Source: Peribacillus asahii (GTDB lineage: Bacteria; Bacillota; Bacilli; Bacillales; DSM-1321). Taken from it: a stretch of 64,000 nt of DNA. The first letter of the stretch is position 1. Every line of letters begins with the position of its first letter. The stretch lies in NCBI RefSeq assembly GCF_004006295.1, contig NZ_CP026095.1, positions 4,059,501 through 4,123,500 of the forward strand. Reading direction: 5' to 3'. The notes below the pieces were generated by a model that was not told the DNA's origin, did no database searches, and worked only from the letters and a program-made list of their open reading frames with translations. The position numbers and the translations under genes were made by a program. Shown here piece by piece: positions 35,036 to 44,484 of the stretch.

Positions 35036-36370
35036 TCAATTCAACTGAAGGTTTCTTATATAATTGACATGTTCTGTACTTTTGACAACTTTTTCTGCTT
35101 GTTCAGGATCGACCACAGTTCCGTGAATCGTGTTTAATTTATACGTCAAAACTCGCTCTACAGCTTCATCAATGCGCTCCATTGGAATCTCACCTTTTTG
35201 AACGGCTTCAATAATGCCGTTATACACTTCAAGCTGATTCTCATATTGGTGACATACAAGCAAAATATCCGCTCCAGCTAATAGTGCCTCTTTTCCCATA
35301 TCTTTATAGGAAAAATATTTATTCACAGCTCCCATCTCTAGATCATCGGTAATGACGATTCCTTCATATCCAAGCTTTTCACGAAGCAAGTCTTCAATAA
35401 TGGCATGTGAAAGGCTCGCTGGCTTTTCCTGATCATAGGCTGGGTATTTAATATGCGTGACCATCACGAAAAACTTCTGATTATCCATTTCTTTAATAAT
35501 CTGTTTAAATGGATAAATATCTGAATTTTCGAGATCAAGCTGTGTTGATTCTACAGAAGACGTTTCAATATGCGGGTCAATATTACTGCGACCATTCCCA
35601 GGAAAATGCTTTAATGCCCCTGTAATAGAGGAATCATTTAAGCCTTGGATGGCTTTTCTTCCATATTGATATACCTTTTCTGGATCTTTCCCAAACGAAC
35701 GACTATCTGTTGTTGATAAATCAAGTACTGGAGCAAAATTGATATGGATCCCCATTGATTCAAGCTCTGCTCCATTTAATTTAGCTACCTCATAAACTTG
35801 TTTGGCATCGGCATGATTGCCGAGCTTTTGCTGCGAAGGGATCGGTGATACTTGCTCTCGCATCCGCACAATATCCCCGCCTTCTTGATCGACCGCAAGC
35901 ATAAGCGGCAGCTGAGTAGAGCTATTGCCCGTTGACTGCTGCAAGGAGTTGGACAGCTCTGCTACTTGCTTCGGCGACGACATATTACGGTCAAAGTAAA
36001 TTACTCCGCCGATGTTTTTCTCTTCAATCAGTTCACTGATATGATCATTCTTTTCTGTTCCATCAAACCCAACAATCATTAACTGCCCGACTTTCTCTTC
36101 CAATGTCATCGTTTCGAGCAGCTTTTTTACTTTATCCTTTGGATTCCCTATAGCATCGACATTACTTGTGTCAGCTGCTTGCTCTTCCTGCTTTTCTTCT
36201 ATGACCTTTTCGTCTGTGGTCATTGCGTTTTCCCGATGCTCTGTTGAAGCCTTTTTCTCATCAGGAGCTTCTGTTTGATTCGAACCATTATTAAATTGAA
36301 ACCAGACAACAACTAAAGCAAGTACGAGTGCAAGTAAGGAAAATCTTTTATATTTTTTATTAATCCTCAT
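35036..36370 (-). CDS. nagZ: Glycoside hydrolase family 3 beta-N-acetylglucosaminidase
   Basis: 444 residues from the ATG at 36370. A single membrane anchor (residues 9-25) is followed by a Glu/Lys-rich linker to about residue 80. The GH3 barrel has MLAVDQEGGDIVRM, LKHFPGNGRSNIDPH (the NagZ catalytic His/Asp loop) and the nucleophile Asp in VITDDLEMGA. It removes GlcNAc from peptidoglycan fragments outside the cell. The length matches anchored NagZ-type enzymes rather than the two-domain Bacillus NagZ. The ribosome site AAAGGG is rather distant. Confidence 0.88.
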   Translation of the reverse strand: MRINKKYKRFSLLALVLALVVVWFQFNNGSNQTEAPDEKKASTEHRENAMTTDEKVIEEKQEEQAADTSNVDAIGNPKDKVKKLLETMTLEEKVGQLMIVGFDGTEKNDHISELIEEKNIGGVIYFDRNMSSPKQVAELSNSLQQSTGNSSTQLPLMLAVDQEGGDIVRMREQVSPIPSQQKLGNHADAKQVYEVAKLNGAELESMGIHINFAPVLDLSTTDSRSFGKDPEKVYQYGRKAIQGLNDSSITGALKHFPGNGRSNIDPHIETSSVESTQLDLENSDIYPFKQIIKEMDNQKFFVMVTHIKYPAYDQEKPASLSHAIIEDLLREKLGYEGIVITDDLEMGAVNKYFSYKDMGKEALLAGADILLVCHQYENQLEVYNGIIEAVQKGEIPMERIDEAVERVLTYKLNTIHGTVVDPEQAEKVVKSTEHVNYIRNLQLN

Positions 36371-36598
36371 TTTAAAATGAAAACCACCCTTTTTGTTAAG
36401 TATTGTAATTTTACAATATAAATATAGAAAATTAGTTTTCAATTTTATTAAATTTTTACCTATCCTTCAGGAATTTTTCTGTAACATATATGTCAAAAAT
36501 AATTTCCAATTTATCCGCATTTAATTATCTGTATTCTGTAAAATAGGTAGATAGTAGCTATCAATAGTTAATTTGGCACAGGAAGGAGTTAGTAGCGT

Positions 36599-38569
36599 AT
36601 GGTAATTTCTATAAAGTGGAAGATTTTACTTCCTATTATTCTATCACTTATTGTAGTATTTGGAGGTTTTTCATTCTTTTTAACAAAGCAAGTGGAACAG
36701 TCTTTGACACAAAAAGGTGAGGCGATTGTGTCAACCATTCAATTGAATATAGAAGATTCCATTATTTCACGCGAGAAAGCAGAATCCATTTTAGATCAGG
36801 AAATGATTGGACAGGCTGTAATGACTGCTTCTTTATTTGAAAAAGGAACAAGTTATGAAGAGTTGGTTGAGTTATCTGAAAAGTCTGGAATCGATGAGTT
36901 TTGGATTACAGACCAACATGGTAATACGATTTTAACAAATATGGCGAAGAAGGTTGACTTTAATTTCAGCAGTGATCCCAACGGGCAAGCCTATGAATTT
37001 ATGAAATTGATTTCTGGTGAAGAATCTGTGGTCACTCAAAAAGCAACTGAACGTTCCGTTGACGGTAAATTATATAAATTTGTTGGTGTAACAGGTTGGA
37101 ATGATGAACGTATTGTACAAGTCGGACGCGACGGAGCAACGCTGCAAGAATTAGATCAACAAATCGGCATACCCCCAATGATTGCAAGCTTAAAAGATGA
37201 ACTAAGCGATACGGTAAAATATGCAGCTATTTTAAGTAAATCTGGTGAGGTCATCGTTTCAACAAATGAAAAATTATCACTTGATTCCAATATTGAAACC
37301 AATAAACAGTGGAATGGTGAAGTCAATAATCAACGTGTTATGTATTTTTCCAAATCATTATCCAATGGGCAACTGCTAGTTGTCGGCCTGTCTAATGAAG
37401 TGATGGACACTGTGCAATTGTATACAATGCTTGCAGCCTTAATAAGTATTATTCTTGTCATACTAGCCATTTATTTCGTTGTTAGAAAATTATTAAAACC
37501 GCTTGAGATGATGACAAAGTCACTTGAAGAGATTAGTCATGGAGAAGGAGATTTAACGATGCGTCTGGATGTTCATAGAAAAGATGAAATTGGCCAGCTT
37601 GCATCTGCTTTCAATCAGACATTATCGCAAATTCAAGAAATTATTATCGGGGTCAAGCAAACGGCAGCCAATGTTTTAGATTCTTCTTCTTCATTGTCAA
37701 CGCTTACAGAAGAAACCGCTAAGCAAACACATTTAGTATCAGAATCAGTAGAACAAATTGAACAAGGAGCTGCTACACAGTCAGCAATGACAGATGAATG
37801 CGTACATACGACAACTGGGCTTGCTCTTAATATTCAACAGGTTACTGAAGTGTCTAGTGAATTATTTAAACAATCAGAACGAACAAAAGAAGCTGCTGAA
37901 ACAGGATACCGTGTTATTAATGACGCAGTGAACCAAATGAAAACAATTGATGAATCAGTCCACATCCTATCGGAAACAATCGGGATGATTCAATCTAATA
38001 CAGTAGAAATTAATTCATTCTTATCCACTATTTCAGCTATTTCGGAACAAACTAATTTATTAGCATTAAACGCAGCCATTGAAGCGGCTCGCGCTGGTGA
38101 GCATGGAAGAGGATTCTCCATTGTAGCTGAAGAAGTTCGCAAACTCGCAGAACACACTAATACAGCTACAGAGCAAATTCAAGCATTGATTGGAAGAATG
38201 CAGCATGAGGTAGAACGTTCAGCCAACCACATGCACATTAGCAGTGATTATGTAGATACTGGAAAGGAAATTACCGAAGAAGCAGGACAATCATTTTTAC
38301 ATGTGCTGAAGGAAATAAGCGGTATAACTGAGAAACTTCAATCTATTACACAAGCAACTGAAGAAGTATCAGCCGGTACAGAAGAAATGAATGCCGCTAT
38401 TGAAACGATTGCGGGTGCGTCTCATGAAGCACAACATCATATCCAGAGCATCTCTGATAACTGTGACATCCAAAATGAACGTATGAACAATATGATCGAC
38501 AGTATTTATCAGCTTCGTGAAAACTCTAAACAATTACATAGTAAGGTAAATCACTTTAAGACAAACTAA
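36599..38569 (+). CDS. Methyl-accepting chemotaxis protein
   Basis: 656 residues. Transmembrane helix 1 is at 7-27, an extracellular sensor of about 250 residues follows (single or double Cache-like), and helix 2 is near 278-300. A HAMP domain starts [10 protein letters not shown]. The long cytoplasmic coiled coil carries the hairpin tip [20 protein letters not shown]. It signals to CheA/CheW. GGAAGGAG precedes the ATG. The ligand cannot be predicted. It is monocistronic, ending in a hairpin. Confidence 0.93.
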   Translation: MVISIKWKILLPIILSLIVVFGGFSFFLTKQVEQSLTQKGEAIVSTIQLNIEDSIISREKAESILDQEMIGQAVMTASLFEKGTSYEELVELSEKSGIDEFWITDQHGNTILTNMAKKVDFNFSSDPNGQAYEFMKLISGEESVVTQKATERSVDGKLYKFVGVTGWNDERIVQVGRDGATLQELDQQIGIPPMIASLKDELSDTVKYAAILSKSGEVIVSTNEKLSLDSNIETNKQWNGEVNNQRVMYFSKSLSNGQLLVVGLSNEVMDTVQLYTMLAALISIILVILAIYFVVRKLLKPLEMMTKSLEEISHGEGDLTMRLDVHRKDEIGQLASAFNQTLSQIQEIIIGVKQTAANVLDSSSSLSTLTEETAKQTHLVSESVEQIEQGAATQSAMTDECVHTTTGLALNIQQVTEVSSELFKQSERTKEAAETGYRVINDAVNQMKTIDESVHILSETIGMIQSNTVEINSFLSTISAISEQTNLLALNAAIEAARAGEHGRGFSIVAEEVRKLAEHTNTATEQIQALIGRMQHEVERSANHMHISSDYVDTGKEITEEAGQSFLHVLKEISGITEKLQSITQATEEVSAGTEEMNAAIETIAGASHEAQHHIQSISDNCDIQNERMNNMIDSIYQLRENSKQLHSKVNHFKTN

Positions 38570-38582
38570 TATAAAAGCAATC

Positions 38583-38624
38583 ATCTTGTCATAAGAAATA
38601 GAACTCCTTTTCTTATGACAAGAT
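38583..38624. terminator. Hairpin between convergent MCP and VOC genes
   Basis: Perfect 16-bp stem ATCTTGTCATAAGAAA and its complement (38583-38598 and 38609-38624). The T tract is weak on both sides. Confidence 0.6.
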
Positions 38625-38634
38625 TCCCCATTAA

Positions 38635-39045
38635 TTAGATTTTTGCTAGATTCAATTGCCATGAAACACCATATTTATCTTGAACCCATCCAAACTTTTC
38701 ACTCACAGGGGAAGGGGCTAACGGCATTAAAACAATTCCATCTTGGGATAAAGCTTCAAAAGTTCGATAAATTTCGTCCTCCGTATCACATGTGACAAAT
38801 AATGATATAGAAGGTGTAAAGGTGAATTCATGCTTCACACTGCTATCTATACACATAAAATTTTGTCCCTTTAATGAGAATGTAGCATGCAGCACACTTC
38901 CCTCCTCACCAACCTCATTTGCACCATATCGAAGAATATGAATGATCTCTGAGTCGTCAAAAATAGAAGTATAATAGTTCATTGCCTCTTCGGACGTTCC
39001 AGAGAACATTAAAAACGGCGTAACTTTTTGATTTGCATTTCCCAT
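38635..39045 (-). CDS. VOC family protein (PhnB-like)
   Basis: 136 residues of the vicinal-oxygen-chelate fold, PhnB / 3-demethylubiquinone methyltransferase-like group. The markers are ITPFLMFSGT-like VTPFLMFSGTSEEAMNYY, SLKGQNFMCIDS and the C-terminal KFGWVQDKYGVSWQL. Its enzymatic role is unknown and many members bind metals without known substrates. It is monocistronic. Confidence 0.85.
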   Translation of the reverse strand: MGNANQKVTPFLMFSGTSEEAMNYYTSIFDDSEIIHILRYGANEVGEEGSVLHATFSLKGQNFMCIDSSVKHEFTFTPSISLFVTCDTEDEIYRTFEALSQDGIVLMPLAPSPVSEKFGWVQDKYGVSWQLNLAKI

Positions 39046-39142
39046 GTAAGAGCCCCCTTCTATTAAACCAAAAACAAACGTGCGTTCTCTTTCTTATTTT
39101 CTCTAATCCACTTCATACTGTCAACTAGTATAGTTTAATCAT

Positions 39143-40348
39143 TTAGCTCGAAATATTCTTTTCTCTCAATTCCTCATTAACTGTAAGTACACTATTTTTT
39201 TGAACCATAATTCGAATCACTGCTACAAAAAGAGTCACCACTGATATAAGTAGCAGAGGCAGCATATCAGTTGTTAAATGTTCTCCCCCAAAAATGACGG
39301 TATAATAGCCGTCTGCTACATATGTGGCAGGTAAATAAGAACCTACTGTTTGATAAAAGTCAGATAACATCACTTTTGGAACGATTACACCCGAAGTGAC
39401 GAGTTGTGACGAAAGAGCAAGGATGTTAAATAGCATACCGCTTGGTCCAAATAAAATAACAAACATTTGAGTTAAGCTTAAGAAAGAGAAGTAAACTAAT
39501 ATTTGAAAGATCCCCATCTCCCATAAAGTGGTATTCAATTCAATATGGAAAATAGCGAAAAATAGTAAAGTAATCATTGCTAACAATATAGAAGCACTTA
39601 CATTAATGATTTGTCTGACTAAAAAGATAGACCATTTACTATAGCTGTTTTTTAATTTTGATGAAACAATAGTTAAATTGAGGCTCATCAGCATAGACCC
39701 GACAAATGAGGCGAGCACAACCATCAGCGGTACCATCGTAACAGTAAATCCATCTGTATTATTCGTTTTTTCAACAACTGATTGAACCGATTGAACATGT
39801 AAAGACTGCACAACTTTTGAAATACTTGCTGTTAAGTTTTGAGCGAGCTCTTTTGATGGAACCGCTGCATTCATTTGTTCCGGTAAATTAGAAACAATTA
39901 ATTTCTGCTTATAAGCATAAGCATGTTCATTAATCAATTGCGTAATATTATTAGCAGCTCCATCCATGATTTGTTTGGCCAAAGAGGCATTTGCCTGGTT
40001 AATAAAGTAATGAATTTCCGTTTGTGTATTCTCCTGAAGTTGATTAGAAAAACTTTCAGGAATTTGCATTACCATATCTAACTCTCGTTGATTCATATCT
40101 TGTTTAGCTGATTCAATAGATTGGTAACTCCTAATCTCAAATGGAACTTTTTTCATGATTTCTTCTTCAATCATTGAACCCATTTGCTGATCTTCATTAA
40201 CTAAGCCAATTTTCAGTTTGTCTGCCCGGTCTGCCACACCATTATATGCTGTCATCCACACACAGAAAAAAACCAGTAAAAAGGCGAAAGCTGCAGCAAT
40301 CCCAACAAATGTTTCAGAATGTTTTAAAAAATGCTTGAATGTTTTCAT
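39143..40348 (-). CDS. YhgE/Pip-like ABC-2 type permease
   Basis: 401 residues. One membrane helix lies at 15-35, an extracellular domain of about 160 residues follows (ADKLKIGLVNEDQ is the family start), then five to six helices from about residue 200. No ATPase is encoded alongside, as in YhgE/Pip-type proteins. It may export a hydrophobic compound. GGAGGG precedes the ATG. It lies downstream of a TetR gene and carries the same 16-base operator as that gene, so it is very likely the regulator target. Confidence 0.8.
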   Translation of the reverse strand: MKTFKHFLKHSETFVGIAAAFAFLLVFFCVWMTAYNGVADRADKLKIGLVNEDQQMGSMIEEEIMKKVPFEIRSYQSIESAKQDMNQRELDMVMQIPESFSNQLQENTQTEIHYFINQANASLAKQIMDGAANNITQLINEHAYAYKQKLIVSNLPEQMNAAVPSKELAQNLTASISKVVQSLHVQSVQSVVEKTNNTDGFTVTMVPLMVVLASFVGSMLMSLNLTIVSSKLKNSYSKWSIFLVRQIINVSASILLAMITLLFFAIFHIELNTTLWEMGIFQILVYFSFLSLTQMFVILFGPSGMLFNILALSSQLVTSGVIVPKVMLSDFYQTVGSYLPATYVADGYYTVIFGGEHLTTDMLPLLLISVVTLFVAVIRIMVQKNSVLTVNEELREKNISS

Positions 40349-40366
40349 TTAAAGCCCTCCATTAAA

Positions 40367-40382
40367 GTAAGTACATACTTGC
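40367..40382 (-). promoter_or_regulatory. TetR operator copy 1 (permease side)
   Basis: GTAAGTACATACTTGC is, on the opposite strand, GCAAGTATGTACTTAC. Outside the 3-base centre it is identical to the sequence at 41008-41023 upstream of the TetR gene. It lies 19 bases before the permease start codon. Confidence 0.6.
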
Positions 40383-40400
40383 ATTCAGATTAAAAATTTA

Positions 40401-40420
40401 CTAGGGGGTTAACCCCCTAG
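40401..40420 (-). promoter_or_regulatory. Perfect 20-base palindrome over the TetR stop codon
   Basis: CTAGGGGGTTAACCCCCTAG includes the last codons and stop of the TetR gene. Read leftward it is followed by TAAATTTTTAATC. It could be a hairpin that partly terminates transcription between regulator and permease. Confidence 0.55.
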
Positions 40421-40985
40421 CAAAAAGTTGAACACTATTTTTCAAAAATTCATTTCTTGAATTAGAAATGACACTATTACCGAATCGCGATTTTGAAATA
40501 AAGTGGCCAAAGTTCAACCAAATAAAATTCATCGCTTGAAACTCAATATCGGTATCAATTAGCTTGCCCCTTCTACTCATTTCCCCCAAATAGGCAACCA
40601 TATTGTCTTTCAATTGTTTAGGAACTTGCATAAGCGCTTCATTGAGTTCCGGAAACAATCCAGCTTCTCGAAGACCAATTAATACAAGGTCCCCTATTTT
40701 CTCCATATAAGTTTGGTATCCATCAGCAATTACCCACAAATCCTTTTCAAGATCCCAAACCATTTCTTCCTTGATTATTTTTTCTAAAAAAGGGCTATAG
40801 GATAAGGATTGCAGCGCTGCATCCATCATCCCTTTCTTATTTCCAAAATGACGAAAAATTGTTACTTCATTCACACCGGCTCGTTCCGCAACAGCACGAG
40901 TAGTGGCTCCTTTATATCCATAATCGCGAAATAATTCTATAAAGGCTGCAATAATACGCTCTGATGTACTTTTTATTTCATTCAT
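40401..40985 (-). CDS. TetR family transcriptional regulator
   Basis: 194 residues from the ATG at 40985, 9 bases after AAGG. The N-terminal helix-turn-helix is GYKGATTRAVAERAGVNEVTIFRHFGNKKG (shown here as residues about 24-53). The remainder is a helical ligand domain. It probably represses itself and the adjacent permease through matching operators. The inducer is unknown. Confidence 0.88.
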   Translation of the reverse strand: MNEIKSTSERIIAAFIELFRDYGYKGATTRAVAERAGVNEVTIFRHFGNKKGMMDAALQSLSYSPFLEKIIKEEMVWDLEKDLWVIADGYQTYMEKIGDLVLIGLREAGLFPELNEALMQVPKQLKDNMVAYLGEMSRRGKLIDTDIEFQAMNFIWLNFGHFISKSRFGNSVISNSRNEFLKNSVQLFARGLTP

Positions 40986-41007
40986 ATACAACCAACCTTC
41001 ACTTTAT

Positions 41008-41023
41008 GCAAGTAATCACTTAC
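41008..41023 (-). promoter_or_regulatory. TetR operator copy 2 (autoregulatory)
   Basis: GCAAGTAATCACTTAC lies 22 bases upstream of the TetR start. It is just downstream of a leftward promoter-like TTGACT/TATCCT pair. The same GCAAGTA-N3-ACTTAC motif occurs before the permease. Confidence 0.6.
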
Positions 41024-41066
41024 ACTATTAGGATAATTTAGGTAACTGAAAAAGTCAATAACATTA

Positions 41067-41693
41067 TTACTTCTCTAACACCATCCGTATCCCAAATCCT
41101 AAAAGAACAGTTCCTGTAATTACTTCCATCGCTTTGCTTACTTTTTCGGTTTGCATAAAGGCATGCAAGCGTTTAATAAGCGAAATATAAAAGAAATACC
41201 ATATGACAGAAAGAGCAATAAATATCACTCCAAGTGCTAAAAATTTCAAAAAGTGATGTTCACCTTTTGAGATAAATTGAGGTAAAAAACTTAAGAAAAA
41301 AAACGCTACTTTTGGATTAAAGATGTTTGTTAGAAATCCTTCTTTGAAGTTTTTCGGTTTTGTCTTACGTTGGTGAGCCCGCTCTTCTTTTACTAATTGA
41401 GATGACTGACGCTTCAAAGCACTACGAAAAGAATCAATAGCAAGATAAATAAGATAGATTGCGCCAATTAACTTAAGTACGGAAAAGAGCACCGCCGATT
41501 TCATAATAAGAGCGGAAAGACCACATGTTGCAAGTAACGTGTGAATGAAAAGCGCTGTAACAATACCTGCAACCGTTTTAAATCCCCCTTCCTTTCCATA
41601 AGTAATTGTATTTTTTGTCACTAAAGCAAAGTCAGGACCTGGAACGATAATAATGAGCAATGCTGTGATAATAAATAGCAAATAATTTTCCAA
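41067..41693 (-). CDS. LysE family translocator
   Basis: 208 residues with about six membrane helices. The family signature is PGPDFALVTKNTITYGKEGG at residues 18-37, and the second half has FNPKVAFFFLSFLPQF. It exports amino acids or their derivatives such as homoserine lactone analogues; the substrate is unknown. It is 74 bases downstream of lipA on the same strand, separated by a terminator. Confidence 0.88.
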   Translation of the reverse strand: MENYLLFIITALLIIIVPGPDFALVTKNTITYGKEGGFKTVAGIVTALFIHTLLATCGLSALIMKSAVLFSVLKLIGAIYLIYLAIDSFRSALKRQSSQLVKEERAHQRKTKPKNFKEGFLTNIFNPKVAFFFLSFLPQFISKGEHHFLKFLALGVIFIALSVIWYFFYISLIKRLHAFMQTEKVSKAMEVITGTVLLGFGIRMVLEK

Positions 41694-41724
41694 ACAAATC
41701 TTCCTTTCTTGTCAAAAACCATGC

Positions 41725-41765
41725 AAAAAAGAAGAAGGGAGTCCGTCAGGCCCCTCCTTCCTCTT
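41725..41765 (-). terminator. Intrinsic terminator of lipM-lipA
   Basis: Imperfect stem GAAGGAGGGG/CTCCCTTC. Read leftward it is followed by TTCTTTTTTG, directly after the lipA stop. Confidence 0.65.
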
Positions 41766-41767
41766 TA

Positions 41768-42715
41768 TTAATTCGAAAACTGTGCTTTATATTGTTGAAT
41801 AACCTGTTCCGGCTCTTTGTTTTCGCCTTCTAATTGTCTTTGACGTGCTGCTTGGTTTACTTGCTCGTCAGCATGGTAGCTAGAACGAACGAGCGGGCCT
41901 GCTTCACAATGTTTAAAACCTTTTTGAAGAGCGATTTCTTTTAGCTCGGCAAACTCATCTGGATGCACATAGCGTTCAACTGGCAAATGCTTTTTCGTTG
42001 GTTGTAAATATTGACCGATTGTCATAATATCTACATCATGCGCACGTAAATCATCCATCGCTTGTAAAATTTCTTCTTTTGTTTCGCCAAGACCAACCAT
42101 TAAGCTAGATTTCGTTGGTGTATCAGGGCTAATCTCCTTTACCCTTTTTAACAATTGTAAAGAGCGCTGATAAGTAGCTTTCGAACGAACACGCGGAGTT
42201 AAACGTTCTACCGTTTCAATATTATGGTTAAAAATATCCGGCTTCGCATCCATCAGCATATGCAAACTTTCATAGTCACCTTTCATATCTGATGGCAGAA
42301 CTTCAACCGTACATGAAGGCACTCTACGGTGAATCGCACGAACCGTTTCCGCAAAAATTTCAGCACCGCCGTCCGCTAAATCATCGCGAGCAACAGCCGT
42401 AACAACACAATGGCGTAAGCCCATAACCTCCACAGAGCGCGCTACACGTTCTGGTTCTTCACGATCTAATTCAGTTGGCATTCCTGTTGTAACAGCACAA
42501 AAGCGGCAACCACGTGTACAGATGCTTCCTAGAATCATAAATGTCGCTGTTTTTCTAACAGCCCAGCATTCATGAATATTCGGACATTTCGCTTCCTCAC
42601 ATACTGTATGCAGCTTTTCTTCACGCATCATTTTTTTCAAGTCTGTATAGGTTTCATTTGTGTTTAATTTAATTTTTAACCATTCAGGTTTTCGCAAGTA
42701 TTCCTTGTTCGCCAC
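41768..42715 (-). CDS. lipA: Lipoyl synthase
   Basis: 315 residues. The auxiliary cluster motif [12 protein letters not shown] is near residues 39-50 and the radical-SAM motif CTRGCRFC near residue 66. The C-terminus is about 15 residues longer than Bacillus subtilis LipA. It inserts two sulfur atoms into protein-bound octanoyl groups. It follows lipM by 12 bases, so octanoyl transfer and sulfur insertion are cotranscribed. Confidence 0.95.
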   Translation of the reverse strand: MANKEYLRKPEWLKIKLNTNETYTDLKKMMREEKLHTVCEEAKCPNIHECWAVRKTATFMILGSICTRGCRFCAVTTGMPTELDREEPERVARSVEVMGLRHCVVTAVARDDLADGGAEIFAETVRAIHRRVPSCTVEVLPSDMKGDYESLHMLMDAKPDIFNHNIETVERLTPRVRSKATYQRSLQLLKRVKEISPDTPTKSSLMVGLGETKEEILQAMDDLRAHDVDIMTIGQYLQPTKKHLPVERYVHPDEFAELKEIALQKGFKHCEAGPLVRSSYHADEQVNQAARQRQLEGENKEPEQVIQQYKAQFSN

Positions 42716-42727
42716 GCTCTCTACCCC

Positions 42728-43546
42728 TTATCTTTGAAAAGTATAATCATCATTTGTATATTTGGATTTCATCAATTCTTCGACTTCCTCTAACATTTCT
42801 TCATTTGGTTCAAATGCAGCTAACTCAATATCAAGTCCTTTTTGGAACCCGTCTTTAAAAGCTGCCTTTAACTCTTCCATTGTTACTTCTCGTTCTAAAA
42901 TATCATGAATGAAAACAGCCTTTTGTGCAAACGCTTCTCTTGCTCTCTCTTTCACTTTTTCATTTGCAAATATAAACAAATCATATAAGGTTTCTGTATT
43001 CATTTCAATAGGAATCGAACCATGCTGTAAAATAACGCCCTTCTGACGATTTTGGGCACTTCCAGCCGCTTTCTTTCCATCAATTTCTAATTCATACCAG
43101 GAGGCTTCTTCAAAACAAACCGCTGTCCCTGTTCTTCCAACCGGCGCATCTGGAATTGCTAGTTCTGCTTGAATCCCTAGATTTCTATATCCCTCTAAAA
43201 TCCCTTGCGATAACACTCGATACGCCTCAACAACAGAAGCTGGCATCTTCTCATGCGATTCACTCACAATCACACTGTACGTAAGCTCATTATCATGAAG
43301 CACCGCAAGCCCTCCTGTTGGACGTCTTACAATTTCAATTCCTTTTGCTTTAGTAGCCTCGATATCAATTCGACCGACTGTTTTTTGAAAATGACCGAGC
43401 GTCAATGCAGCTGGTTTCCAACCATAGAATCGGAGAACAGGCGGAATAAGACCGCGACTGTGCCAGTTAAGAAGCGTTTCATCCAATGCCATATTATAAG
43501 CAGGACTTTGTAACCCAGAATCAATAAAATACCATGTTTCCACCAT
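42728..43546 (-). CDS. lipM: Octanoyl-[GcvH] : protein N-octanoyltransferase-type LipM
   Basis: 272 residues of the biotin/lipoate ligase fold. The opening WYFIDSGLQSPAYNMALDE, VRRPTGGLAVLHDNELTYSV and the catalytic Cys in TAVCFEEASWYEL are typical of Bacillus LipM, as is GSAQNRQKGVILQHGS. LipM moves octanoate from acyl carrier protein to GcvH; LipL is the related amidotransferase and cannot be fully excluded. It is the first gene of the lipM-lipA pair. Confidence 0.85.
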   Translation of the reverse strand: MVETWYFIDSGLQSPAYNMALDETLLNWHSRGLIPPVLRFYGWKPAALTLGHFQKTVGRIDIEATKAKGIEIVRRPTGGLAVLHDNELTYSVIVSESHEKMPASVVEAYRVLSQGILEGYRNLGIQAELAIPDAPVGRTGTAVCFEEASWYELEIDGKKAAGSAQNRQKGVILQHGSIPIEMNTETLYDLFIFANEKVKERAREAFAQKAVFIHDILEREVTMEELKAAFKDGFQKGLDIELAAFEPNEEMLEEVEELMKSKYTNDDYTFQR

Positions 43547-43879
43547 GTTGTTTTCACCGCCTGTATTTTAGTTTATTCTACTCTTCTCCCTCATTATAGA
43601 TAGAAGAAACAAGCATAAATAATATTATTCAAAAATAGTATAAATCCGTAATCACCGTAACGAATTTACATAGCTTACAGTTAATTCAATCATAATTAAT
43701 TTTATGATAGCATTATCACTATTTTTGTCAATTAATTGAGATTCGATTTGCTTCAGCAATTGCCTCTAGCATTTCGCCTGCTTTAGGAATAGAATCGATA
43801 TCAGACAGATGCATATACTGATATACATTCAGGATGATAATATAATAAGAAAAACTACATGAAGAGAAGGGTAAAATCG
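43547..43879. other. Non-coding stretch with a 28-codon fragment
   Basis: Mostly AT-rich sequence. On the minus strand 43728-43814 reads MHLSDIDSIPKAGEMLEAIA followed by EANRISIN and a stop. This is protein-like, but no ribosome site is seen, and a related frame continues upstream without a start. It may be the tail of a lost gene. Nothing else is visible. Confidence 0.35.
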
Positions 43880-44392
43880 ATGATTAGATATGCTCAAGAG
43901 AAAGATTTACACACCATTTTAGACATTTATAATGATGCAATTATAAACAGCACAGCGGTTTACGACTATACACCACACACCATTGAAGATAGAAGAACAT
44001 GGTATAAACAAAAGCTCGAAGCGGGATACCCTATAATTGTTTTTGAAGAAGAAGATCAAATAATGGGCTTTGCCACTTTTGGTCCTTTTAGAGCTTGGCC
44101 TGCCTATAAATATACGATTGAGCATTCTGTTTATGTACATAAAGACCATCGAAGAAAAGGAATTGGACTACACTTATTAAAGGAAATAATAATGATTGCC
44201 AATGAACAGAAATATGCGACACTTGTCGCTGGCATTGATGCCGCTAATGAGGCCAGCATCAAAATCCACGAAGGATTAGGCTTTATCCATTCTGGCACAA
44301 TAAAAAAAGCAGGCTATAAATTCGGCAGATGGCTGGATCTTGCCTTTTATCAATTAGATTTACAAGGACCAGATCACCCTACTGAACCTTGA
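43880..44392 (+). CDS. GNAT N-acetyltransferase, phosphinothricin acetyltransferase type
   Basis: 170 residues from the ATG at 43880, 9 bases after AGAAGGG. The Pat/YwnH group is shown by DIYNDAIINSTAVYDY near the N-terminus, GFATFGPFRAWPAYKYTIEH and the acetyl-CoA loop HKDHRRKGIGLHLL near residue 92. These enzymes acetylate phosphinothricin, methionine sulfone or related amines; the true substrate is unclear. A strong terminator follows. Confidence 0.88.
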   Translation: MIRYAQEKDLHTILDIYNDAIINSTAVYDYTPHTIEDRRTWYKQKLEAGYPIIVFEEEDQIMGFATFGPFRAWPAYKYTIEHSVYVHKDHRRKGIGLHLLKEIIMIANEQKYATLVAGIDAANEASIKIHEGLGFIHSGTIKKAGYKFGRWLDLAFYQLDLQGPDHPTEP

Positions 44393-44402
44393 TACGTATA
44401 GT

Positions 44403-44440
44403 TTCAAGCCCCCTCATAAGTATGGGGGCTTGAATTTATC
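44403..44440 (+). terminator. Intrinsic terminator of the acetyltransferase gene
   Basis: Perfect 11-bp stem TTCAAGCCCCC/GGGGGCTTGAA (44403-44413 and 44424-44434) with a short T-rich tail. Confidence 0.8.
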
Positions 44441-44484
44441 ATTGGAAATATAGGTAAAATCCAAATTCTATGGAAATCATATGA

